NCBI GenBank assembly: GCA_016183885.1
Contig: JACPDS010000131.1
Location: forward strand, 1-5,398
Length of the DNA stretch: 5,398 nucleotides
Source of the DNA: Armatimonadota bacterium
Lineage (GTDB): Bacteria; Vulcanimicrobiota; JACPDS01
Reading direction: 5' to 3'
Shown: positions 1 to 4,698 of the stretch, piece after piece
Numbering within the stretch: position 1 is the first letter of the stretch
Layout of the letters: each line of letters opens with the position of its first letter
Made by a program: the position numbers and the translations under genes
Notes under the pieces: model-generated
The model's input: the letters and a program-made list of their open reading frames with translations, nothing else
Told to the model about the DNA's origin: nothing
Database searches by the model: none

Positions 1-1
1 A

Positions 2-55
2 GAGTTCTTGGGCGGGATTTATAACACAAAACAAAGAATAATGGGGAAGAGGTGA
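2..55 (+). CDS. C-terminal tail of a gene entering from upstream (partial)
   Basis: The frame is open from the window edge and encodes EFLGGIYNTKQRIMGKR followed by TGA. It reads like a normal basic protein C-terminus and the codon use fits the surrounding AT-rich genes. Only 17 residues are visible, so the family cannot be named. A GTG overlapping the stop (52-54) follows a purine-rich stretch but opens only an 8-codon frame, so any originally coupled downstream gene is lost. Confidence 0.4.
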   Translation, partial: EFLGGIYNTKQRIMGKR

Positions 56-165
56 AAAAACAGGAAACACCAATCTGAATAAAAAGATATTGCGACAAAG
101 GATTTGTAAAAATATTTAAATAAAGCCGCAGTATTAAAGTTGAAGTGTCAAAAGAGGAGAGAAAA

Positions 166-198
166 ATGAGAGATATTGAAGGAGAAAAAATGCAATGA
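166..198 (+). other. Ten-codon upstream ORF overlapping the next start (ATGA)
   Basis: ATG at 166 follows an AGAGGAG purine block (153-159) and encodes MRDIEGEKMQ. Its TGA (196-198) overlaps the ATG at 195 in the sequence ATGA, the classical arrangement for translational coupling. The frame stays open upstream to a TAA at 121-123, so it may instead be the tail of a decayed gene. The arrangement is directly visible; translation and a regulatory role are inference. Confidence 0.3.
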
Positions 199-800
199 AA
201 TTTACATTAACTAAAAAAGTCATTTTAGTAATTTTATTAATCATTTTAAGTTTTTTTATTTATCAGACTAATTTTAGATATAAGTATGGAGGCATAGGTA
301 GTCGTCATATAAAATATGATAAATTAACTCGTATGCCGGTAAAAAATGAAAATATAAATGATATTAAAGAATTAAAATTTAGCAAGGAAGATCTTGAGAG
401 ATGTTATGAGGCTTATAAAAATCCTTATGTTTTACATTTAAGAAAGGCTTTAAATGGCTATATAAAAGGTACAAATGAAGGAATAGCAAGTCCTCAAATC
501 ACGCTTGAGTCTGATAAATTAGGTGTAGATGTTTATGGATTAGATTCTTTTAATAAAGATTATTATAAAAGTAAGTTTATAATATATCAAATAAATAATC
601 ATCCAGCCGGTGGAATGTCAATTTTAATTATTTTCATAGATAAACCAGATAAACTTTTTGGAGCTTGGGTATATAAAGTTGCGAATGGTGATTATGATTT
701 GAGACAATTTTGGCAAGTAGCAAATTTCACCAAAGAAGTAATGTTGAAGGTTTGCAAGCTATATAAAATTTTTCTTGAAGATGAGAAGCATTCTTTATAA
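195..800 (+). CDS. Membrane-anchored protein of unknown function
   Basis: This 201-residue protein belongs to no family I recognise. Residues about 8-24 form one hydrophobic segment after a short Lys-rich N-terminus (MKFTLTKK), so it is probably an uncleaved signal anchor with the remaining ~175 residues outside the cytoplasm. That part is charged and soluble-looking; a hydrophobic strand (MSILIIFI, about 140-147) and aromatic-rich segments suggest a small folded domain. The start at 195 places the hydrophobic segment at the N-terminus and has AAGGAG (179-184) 10 nt upstream; ATG 190 is in another frame. The gene is very AT-rich and stands alone, with an AT-only inverted repeat directly after its stop and gene remnants on both sides. 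It could be an accessory or orphan gene. No function is proposed. Confidence 0.75.
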   Translation: MKFTLTKKVILVILLIILSFFIYQTNFRYKYGGIGSRHIKYDKLTRMPVKNENINDIKELKFSKEDLERCYEAYKNPYVLHLRKALNGYIKGTNEGIASPQITLESDKLGVDVYGLDSFNKDYYKSKFIIYQINNHPAGGMSILIIFIDKPDKLFGAWVYKVANGDYDLRQFWQVANFTKEVMLKVCKLYKIFLEDEKHSL

Positions 801-821
801 ATTTTAATTACAATTAAAATT
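800..821 (+). repeat. Perfect AT-only inverted repeat after the membrane-protein gene
   Basis: AATTTTAATT (800-809) and AATTAAAATT (812-821) are exact reverse complements separated by AC, starting at the last base of the upstream stop codon. A hairpin of only A-U pairs would be a weak terminator at best, and no T-run follows directly. It could be a cruciform-prone or bidirectional 3'-end element. Confidence 0.4.
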
Positions 822-960
822 AGGAGCGAATAAAAGATGGGAATTAATTTCTCCCTTAAAAGCTGCTGAATTAAATGCTCGCTATGAGGTTAAACATCCG
901 GGCAGATTTCCAGATTATTTGCAAAACTCATCTAAAATTTTTTTTTACTTGCTCTTATGA
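808..960 (+). pseudogene. Fragment of a protein-coding gene, C-terminal part only
   Basis: A frame without a usable start runs from a TAA at 805-807 to TGA 958-960. Its middle reads like real protein: LGANKRWELISPLKAAELNA at about 820-879, continuing with RYEVKHPGRFPDYLQNSSK. After that it runs through a nine-T tract and turns into Phe/Leu-rich low-complexity sequence. I do not recognise the family. The lack of a start and the degenerate end suggest a leftover of a gene truncated by later insertions. Chance openness in AT-rich DNA is possible, but the residue composition argues mildly against it. Confidence 0.35.
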
Positions 961-1057
961 TAACGCAAACTAATCTTCTTAAGATATTCTTTTTTTGAGG
1001 ATTTGCTCATAAAAAATATCACCTCTCAGGGGTACATTCTTTATGAGGCAGAGACTT

Positions 1058-1070
1058 ATTCTAGGATTAC
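1058..1070 (+). repeat. Left copy of a 13-bp inverted repeat bracketing mazEF
   Basis: ATTCTAGGATTAC here is matched by GTAATCCTATAAT at 1801-1813; the reverse complement of the latter is ATTATAGGATTAC, so 12 of 13 positions agree. The pair encloses the mazEF promoter, both genes and the attC-like hairpin. It may mark ends of the inserted unit or a split palindromic target. Confidence 0.4.
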
Positions 1071-1101
1071 TTTTTATATGAGGCAATTCGGCCTGTGCGT
1101 G

Positions 1102-1130
1102 TTGACAGAATGTTTTCCGTGGGCTATACT
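1102..1130 (+). promoter_or_regulatory. Sigma-70-type promoter of the mazEF operon
   Basis: TTGACA (1102-1107) and TATACT (1125-1130) are separated by exactly 17 bp, a perfect -35 and a five-of-six -10. Transcription would start near 1137, giving a leader of about 20 nt with AGGAGG at 1143-1148. Its position means any start codon before about 1135 would not be on this transcript, which is important for choosing the antitoxin start. MazE-MazF complexes usually bind near such promoters and repress them; no operator is claimed here. Confidence 0.8.
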
Positions 1131-1142
1131 TAGGATAGCCAC

Positions 1143-1148
1143 AGGAGG
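1143..1148 (+). promoter_or_regulatory. Ribosome binding site that sets the mazE start
   Basis: AGGAGG lies 7 nt before the ATA at 1156. There is no in-frame ATG, GTG or TTG between this site and the conserved MazE N-terminus, so the Shine-Dalgarno sequence points to ATA as the initiation codon. Confidence 0.75.
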
Positions 1149-1155
1149 TGCTGAT

Positions 1156-1404
1156 ATACTTACGAAGGTTCAAAAATGGGGCAACAGTCAGGGGCTCCGC
1201 CTTGTCAAGCATGTGCTTGAGGAGGCGCGCATTTCGGTTGGTGATGACGTAGATGTCACGGCACGGGATGGCGTGATTGTCATCGCCCCCGCAAGGCGCA
1301 TACGTGGTAAACAGAGCCTGAAAAAATTGGTGTCACGCATCCCTAAGAATTACAAGACAGGGGAAATTGATTGGGGGGGAGCAGTCGGCAGTGAGGCGTG
1401 GTAA
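1156..1404 (+). CDS. mazE: MazE-type antitoxin, apparently with an ATA start codon
   Basis: From ATA 1156 the product is 82 residues, the usual MazE length. The N-terminal AbrB/SpoVT-like DNA-binding domain reads LTKVQKWGNSQGLRL, then VGDDVDVTARDGVIVIAP (about residues 28-45). The disordered C-terminal tail that wraps MazF ends in EIDWGGAVGSEAW, a typical MazE ending. MazE neutralises MazF and autoregulates the operon. A longer frame opens at TTG 1003 and has ATG 1078, but both lie upstream of the promoter -10 and add residues absent from the family; the ribosome binding site sits 7 nt before the ATA, where relatives carry ATG. Either ATG mutated to ATA or an unusual start is used. The TAA abuts the mazF ATG. 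The gene is GC-richer than its surroundings, suggesting transfer. Family assignment is firm; the start is inferred. Confidence 0.85.
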   Translation: MLTKVQKWGNSQGLRLVKHVLEEARISVGDDVDVTARDGVIVIAPARRIRGKQSLKKLVSRIPKNYKTGEIDWGGAVGSEAW

Positions 1405-1740
1405 ATGAAATCTTACGTTCCAAGAAAAGGCGACTTCGTTTCCGTGACCTTCGACCCGCAGGCTGGCCACGAGCAGAGAGGCCGCCGGCCTGCCCTGGTT
1501 GTGAGCAATACCTTGTTCAACGAACATACGGGACTTGCCATCGTGTGCCCCTTAACCAACACAGATAGGGGTTTCCCATTCCATGTGGCAGTTGTGAATG
1601 ACCCCAGTGTCGCCGGATTCGTCATGATTGAGCAGATCAAGTCGATCGATTTTAACGCACGCAAGGCTAAACGTATAGGGAGGGCTTCCGATGGAGTCAT
1701 GGAAGAGGTTCTCTCCATACTTGATGCGTGCATTTATTAA
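1405..1740 (+). CDS. mazF: MazF-type mRNA interferase toxin
   Basis: This is a full-length 111-residue PemK/MazF endoribonuclease, a family that cleaves single-stranded mRNA at short sequence motifs and halts growth when free of antitoxin. The family features are in order: YVPRKGDFVSVTFDPQAGHEQ at the N-terminus, the G-x-E-Q-x-G-x-R-P loop (GHEQRGRRP, residues 21-29), ALVVSN, and CPLTNTDRGFPF (48-59). E23, R28 and T51 line up with Escherichia coli MazF E24, R29 and T53, so the toxin looks intact. The later IEQIKSIDFNARKAKRIG segment also matches the family. ATG 1405 directly follows the mazE stop, and GAGG inside the mazE end (1393-1396) serves as ribosome binding site, so the genes are translationally coupled. 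An attC-like site begins 3 nt after the stop. Confidence 0.93.
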   Translation: MKSYVPRKGDFVSVTFDPQAGHEQRGRRPALVVSNTLFNEHTGLAIVCPLTNTDRGFPFHVAVVNDPSVAGFVMIEQIKSIDFNARKAKRIGRASDGVMEEVLSILDACIY

Positions 1741-1742
1741 AG

Positions 1743-1807
1743 GCCTAACAAGGCGCTCCAGCGGACACGAACAAGCCGCGCCGCCGCTCTGAGCTTTGTC
1801 GTAATCC
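1743..1807 (+). other. attC-like integron recombination site after mazF
   Basis: GCCTAAC (1743-1749) fits the inverse core RYYYAAC and continues as AAGGCGCTCCAGCGGAC, which I recognise as typical attC left-arm sequence. The right arm CCGCTCTGAGCTTTGT (1784-1799) pairs with ACAAGGCGCTCCAGCGG in blocks of about 5, 4 and 5 bp separated by unpaired bases, as in attC single-strand hairpins. The final core reads GTAATCC instead of GTTRRRY, so only the cleaved G-T step is kept. In cassette recombination the bases after that G come from the target, so this is what insertion at a non-canonical site would leave. No integron integrase or second attC is in the window. Erosion of an old site is the alternative. 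Confidence 0.6.
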
Positions 1808-1813
1808 TATAAT
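1801..1813 (+). repeat. Right copy of the 13-bp inverted repeat bracketing mazEF
   Basis: GTAATCCTATAAT is the inverted partner of 1058-1070. It overlaps the degenerate right core of the attC-like site, so it probably belongs to the target DNA or to the insertion junction. It also has a local small palindrome (GTAAT...ATTAC, 1801-1816). Confidence 0.4.
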
Positions 1814-1937
1814 TACGCTATTTTATATTAGTATGATTATAACTTGGTGCTAAAAGAGGAGAGAAAATAAAAAATATGGAAATAATAAACCCGGAGAATG
1901 CAATTAAAATTAATAAAACATATACAGGAGAGGATAA

Positions 1938-2024
1938 TGTAGGGGGGGCTACCCCTTTTTGGACAGCCCCCGCTTAAGTGCTAGCAAACTTGATAAAGCG
2001 GGCTTGATAAATCAACCCCCTACA
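1938..2024. mobile_element. MITE-like 87-bp element with terminal inverted repeats
   Basis: The ends TGTAGGGGG (1938-1946) and CCCCCTACA (2016-2024) are perfect 9-bp inverted repeats. The interior is GC-rich against AT-rich flanks and strongly structured: AGCCCCCGCTT (1965-1975) pairs with AAGCGGGCT (1996-2004), and CTTGATAAA occurs twice (1989-1997, 2003-2011). If the end is taken one base further in, the flanks are AAT on both sides, a possible 3-bp target duplication. It has no coding capacity, so any movement would depend on a transposase elsewhere. A regulatory hairpin is the main alternative. Confidence 0.5.
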
Positions 2025-2108
2025 ATGATTTTTAAAAATCAACTGCATTATTCGGGATAAAGGGCGCTTAAAGTATTTTGAGCTTAAGTTTGATGATACT
2101 ATTTTAAT

Positions 2109-2113
2109 AGGAG
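2109..2113 (+). promoter_or_regulatory. Ribosome binding site of the 3-dehydrase gene
   Basis: AGGAG ends 7 nt before ATG 2121 and overlaps the last codons of the upstream remnant frame. It supports 2121 as the start, as does the MSEEKEYIKNEIL-type N-terminus expected in the family. Confidence 0.7.
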
Positions 2114-2120
2114 TATAAAG

Positions 2121-3455
2121 ATGAGCGAAGAAAAGGAATATATTAAAAATGAAATTTTAAAGAAGGTAAAAGATTATTATAAAATATCATTTAAGGAAGC
2201 AAAATTTGTTCCGGGAAAAACAAGGGTTAATTACGCCGGCCGCTATTTTGATGAAAAAGAGCTTGTTAATCTTGTTGATTCTTCACTTGAATTTTGGCTC
2301 ACAGCGGGCAGATTTGCCGAGAAATTAGAAAAAGAGCTTGCGGATTTTCTTGGTGCAAAAAGTGTTTTGCTTGTAAATTCAGGCTCTTCTGCGAATTTTC
2401 TTTCATTTATGGCTTTAACATCTGAAACGCTTCAGGATAAAAGAATAAAACGAGGCGATGAGGTTATAACTGTTGCCGCGGCTTTTCCAACCACTGTAAA
2501 TCCTATTATTCAGTATGGCGCTGTGCCGGTATTTGTTGATATTGAACTTTCAACATATAACTTAGATTGTTCAAAGCTTAAAAAAGCTCTTTCTTCAAAA
2601 ACAAAGGCTTTAATGATTGCGCATACAATGGGAAATCCTTTTGATATTGAAAAGGTAAAGAGCTTCTGCAAAGTGCATAATCTTTGGCTTATAGAAGATA
2701 ATTGCGATGCTCTTGGCTCGAAATTTAAAGATAAATATACAGGCACTTTTGGCGATATAGGGACATGTTCTTTTTATCCCGCCCATCATATTACAACAGG
2801 CGAAGGCGGAGCGGTGATTATAAATAATCCAAAATTAAAAAAAATAGTTCTTTCAATGCGCGATTGGGGAAGAGATTGTTTATGCAGTCCCGGTCAGGAT
2901 AATTTTTGCGGAAAAAGGTTTGGCAGAAAATATGGAGATTTACCTTATGGATATGACCATAAATATGTTTATTCCCAGTTTGGCTATAATTTTAAAATGA
3001 CAGATATGCAGGCAGCTATTGGCTGCGCCCAGATAGAGAAGCTTTCTTATTTTATAAAAAGGAGACAGGAAAACTATGCATATCTTTTGGAGGGGTTTAA
3101 AAAATTTGAGGATATTTTCCTTCTGCCTTATCCTGCAGATGAAAGCCAGCCAAGCTGGTTTGGTTTTTTATTGACTGTTAAGGAAAATGCGCCTTTCTCA
3201 AGAGATATGATCGTAAATTATTTTGAAAAAAACAATATCCAGACAAGAATGCTTTTTGCGGGAAATTTAATAAGGCATCCCGCTTTTGACCAGATGAGGG
3301 AAAAAGGCAGGGGATATAAAATAGCCGGGGGATTAAAAAATACCGATATGGTAATGAAAGATACTTTTTGGATAGGGGTTTATCCGGGCATGACAAAGGA
3401 AAAATTGGATTATATAATTAAAGTGGCTGAAGATTTTGTAGTAGGGAAGAGGTAA
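2121..3455 (+). CDS. rfbH: CDP-4-dehydro-6-deoxyglucose 3-dehydrase (E1, RfbH/AscC type)
   Basis: The 444-residue protein has normal length for E1, a cytosolic pyridoxamine-phosphate and [2Fe-2S] enzyme of the DegT/aminotransferase fold. With an E3 reductase it removes the C3 hydroxyl of CDP-4-dehydro-6-deoxyglucose, towards 3,6-dideoxyhexoses such as paratose, abequose, tyvelose or ascarylose for O-antigen. The cofactor loop NSGSSANF (86-93) and GDEVITVAAAFPTTVNP (112-128) are family-typical, and D193 in IEDNCDALG should bind the cofactor ring nitrogen. In SFYPAHHITTGEGG, H222 replaces the Schiff-base lysine of aminotransferases, the hallmark of E1. C195, C253, C255 and C263 reproduce the C-X57-C-X1-C-X7-C iron-sulfur motif exactly. 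GYDHKYVYSQFGYNFKMTD follows as in the family. All key residues are present. The partner genes for the cytidylyltransferase, 4,6-dehydratase and E3 are not in the window. Confidence 0.95.
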   Translation: MSEEKEYIKNEILKKVKDYYKISFKEAKFVPGKTRVNYAGRYFDEKELVNLVDSSLEFWLTAGRFAEKLEKELADFLGAKSVLLVNSGSSANFLSFMALTSETLQDKRIKRGDEVITVAAAFPTTVNPIIQYGAVPVFVDIELSTYNLDCSKLKKALSSKTKALMIAHTMGNPFDIEKVKSFCKVHNLWLIEDNCDALGSKFKDKYTGTFGDIGTCSFYPAHHITTGEGGAVIINNPKLKKIVLSMRDWGRDCLCSPGQDNFCGKRFGRKYGDLPYGYDHKYVYSQFGYNFKMTDMQAAIGCAQIEKLSYFIKRRQENYAYLLEGFKKFEDIFLLPYPADESQPSWFGFLLTVKENAPFSRDMIVNYFEKNNIQTRMLFAGNLIRHPAFDQMREKGRGYKIAGGLKNTDMVMKDTFWIGVYPGMTKEKLDYIIKVAEDFVVGKR

Positions 3456-3460
3456 GCTTC

Positions 3461-3498
3461 TTGAGGAGGATGTCCGAAAATATAACTTTCCGCCTCAA
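3461..3498 (+). repeat. Inverted repeat downstream of rfbH
   Basis: TTGAGGAGG (3461-3469) pairs with CCGCCTCAA (3490-3498) over 9 positions with one A-G mismatch and a 20-nt loop. There is no T-run after it, so it is not a standard intrinsic terminator. It lies between the convergent ends of rfbH and the recombinase gene and may mark a 3' end. It includes an ATG (3470) opening a 42-codon frame antisense to the recombinase, which I do not regard as a gene. Confidence 0.3.
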
Positions 3499-3521
3499 TC
3501 GATACTATATATATATTAAGT

Positions 3522-4405
3522 TTATTCTCTTGGATGGGCGCGCTTATAAATTTCTTTTATATGGCTTAAAGAAATATTGGTATAAATTTGAGTGGTAGAA
3601 AGATTTTCATGTCCTAAAAGTTCTTTAATAGTCATTAAATCAGCCCCCTTTTCCAGCAAGTGGGTGGCAAAAGAATGTCTTAAAGTATGGGGAGTAGCTT
3701 CTTTATTAATTCCGGTTTTTTTTAAATATTTGGCAAAAATATATTCAACCATACGAGAAGACAATCTTTTATTATTTCTGCTTAAAAATAGGATATTAGA
3801 ATTTTTATTTAAACGGTTATTTAAATAATTCTCTAAAGATTCTTTAGCGCTTTGATTAATTAAAACTAAACGATCTTTATCGCCTTTACCCCGCAAACGA
3901 ATAGTTAAATTTTTAAAATCAATCTGGTTAATATTTAAATTTACTAATTCGCTAATTCTCATTCCCGCAGCGTAAAAAAGTTCAAAAATAGCTATATCCC
4001 GCAGGGAATTAGATTGATAGACTATTTTTAAAAGAAGTTCTACTTCTTCTTGAGTCAGCACTTTGGGAAGATGTTTCCCCAGTTTAGCGTAGCAATTTTA
4101 CGATTAAGGGCTTTAGGGGTATAATTTTTTTCCAATTTTAAATAAGTTAAAAATTCTCTTAAAGTGCGCTCATCAATAGATTCTAATGTTAATTCCCGGT
4201 CTAAAAATGGTTTTAAATAATCAAAAAAAATTTTTAAATCATAAGCGTATACCTTAACTGTTCGAGAAGAGAGATTTTCTTCTATAGAAATATAATTTAT
4301 AAAATCTTTTATATAATATCCTCTAATTTGAGATAAATTATCCACAGAATTTTTATCCACAGAGTTATTCAATATTAAATTTTCGTTATTCGAAATTTTA
4401 TCCAC
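3522..4405 (-). pseudogene. XerC/XerD-like tyrosine recombinase, broken by an internal deletion and frame change
   Basis: Two minus-strand frames together make one Xer-like recombinase. The 5' part (4405 to 4055) holds the N-terminal core-binding domain: DFINYISIEENLSSRTVKVY, then TLREFLTYLKLEKNYTPKAL and NRKIATL. The 3' part holds the catalytic domain; counting from its GTG at 4061, R35 (AAGMRISELV), K59 (GKGDKDR), H125 and R128 (HTLRHSFATHL), H151 (LGHENLST) and Y160 (IYTNIS) form the full catalytic set. The junction shows the defect: IATL runs straight into KLGKHLPKVLTQEE, but in another frame, giving a stop at 4055-4057. Xer proteins normally have about 23 residues between those points, so roughly 70 bp are missing. 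The GTG at 4061 is an internal valine codon without a ribosome binding site. The GTG start at 4405 has AAAGAGGTG upstream (4414-4422). Specific XerC or XerD identity is not claimed. It reads away from the repeat array. Confidence 0.88.
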
Positions 4406-4406
4406 A
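4338..4406 (+). promoter_or_regulatory. Cluster of three perfect DnaA boxes
   Basis: TTATCCACA, the consensus DnaA box, occurs at 4338-4346, 4353-4361 and 4398-4406, all in one orientation. They overlap the first codons of the recombinase gene, where the reverse complement TGTGGATAA supplies the GTG start and repeated Val-Asp codons (VDK...VDK...VD). The first two may therefore come from a local duplication of coding sequence. The exact matches are plain; DnaA binding or an origin role is inference. Confidence 0.5.
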
Positions 4407-4433
4407 ATATTTTCACCTCTTTAGTTTAAAATA

Positions 4434-4588
4434 TTTGAAGAAATTATTATAATGTTTGACGAAATTGGGAAGAAATAATAATTTAATAATTAAAACTAAA
4501 TATTAAGTCTGGGCAAATTATATGGCTGTCTTTGTCCCAATTTAGTCAAACATATTTTGACGAAATTAAAAAATTAATTTGACGAAAT
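4434..4588. repeat. Recombination-site-like repeat, copy 1
   Basis: This unit contains half-sites TTTGAAGAAATT (4434-4445), TTTGACGAAATT (4455-4466), the inverted pair AATTTAGTCAAA and TTTGACGAAATT (4539-4550, 4556-4567; spacer CATAT), and TTTGACGAAAT (4578-4588). Between them lies a stretch shared with the other copies, beginning ATTGGGAAGAAATAATAA and including a hairpin, TGGGCAAA (4510-4517) with TTTGTCCCA (4531-4539). It starts about 30 bp beyond the 5' end of the recombinase gene. Its sequence is slightly diverged from copies 2 and 3, so it is not a recent duplicate. Confidence 0.75.
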
Positions 4589-4607
4589 ATTAATTTCTAA
4601 ATCTATT
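4579..4607 (+). promoter_or_regulatory. Candidate promoter of the lysine-rich protein gene, starting in a repeat half-site
   Basis: TTGACG (4579-4584), inside the last half-site of copy 1, stands 17 bp before TCTATT (4602-4607). The -35 matches five of six consensus bases and the -10 four of six. Transcription would start about 85 nt before the gene. The match is modest in AT-rich DNA. Confidence 0.3.
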
Positions 4608-4681
4608 TATCAATTCCTGCTTAATTTTTAAATTTTAAAAAAGAGGAATTTAAATTTCCGGTAGTGAATAATAAATTAAAG

Positions 4682-4692
4682 AAAGGAGGTGA
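4682..4692 (+). promoter_or_regulatory. Exceptionally strong ribosome binding site
   Basis: AAAGGAGGTGA is an uninterrupted 11-nt complement to the 3' end of bacterial 16S rRNA, with GGAGG ending 9 nt before ATG 4699. It fixes the start and predicts high translation of the small exported protein. Confidence 0.8.
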
Positions 4693-4698
4693 AAATTA

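Larger units (their letters stand above)
1843..2118 (+). pseudogene. Remnant of a reading frame interrupted by a MITE-like insertion
   Basis: One frame runs from just after a TAA at 1840-1842 through LGAKRGEKIKNMEIINPENA and IKINKTYTGEDN to about 1938, then enters the inserted element and stops at 1975-1977. Past the element the same phase resumes at 2029 as FLKINCIIRDKGRLKYFELK and FDDTILIGV, ending TAA 2116-2118, three bases before the rfbH start. Removing the insertion does not restore the frame exactly; a one-base change in the T-run at 2029-2033 would also be needed. An ATG at 1876 could still yield a 33-residue peptide. I do not recognise the family. Ending so close to rfbH suggests it was once an upstream operon gene. 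Both halves look protein-like, but that they belong together is inference. Confidence 0.35.

Noticed and set aside
90..118. Possible promoter TTGCGA-17-TATTTA before the membrane-protein gene
   Set aside because: The -10 matches only half of the consensus, which is common by chance in DNA this AT-rich.
52..123. GTG-started frame overlapping the upstream stop, read through an in-frame TGA
   Set aside because: It would need TGA as a sense codon. The intact genes use normal tryptophan codons and end at standard stops, so recoding is not supported; it is treated as leftover sequence.
1003..1155. N-terminal extension of the antitoxin from TTG 1003 or ATG 1078
   Set aside because: It would run through the promoter -35 and -10 boxes, adds 26-51 residues not found in MazE proteins, and has no ribosome binding site as good as the one at 1143.
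1413..1733. Minus-strand frame opposite mazF
   Set aside because: It is a shadow of the mazF coding sequence with no ribosome binding site or recognisable motif; the same holds for minus-strand frames inside rfbH.
3470..3598. A 42-codon plus-strand frame after rfbH beginning MSENITF
   Set aside because: Its GAGGAGG touches the ATG with no spacing, most of it is antisense to the recombinase, and the sequence is Tyr/Lys low-complexity; a truncated next operon gene cannot be excluded but is not supported.
3522..4061. Stand-alone short recombinase starting at GTG 4061
   Set aside because: The GTG is the valine codon of the conserved KLGKHLPKVLTQEE segment, whose coding sequence continues upstream; there is no ribosome binding site and the core-binding domain is in the adjacent frame.
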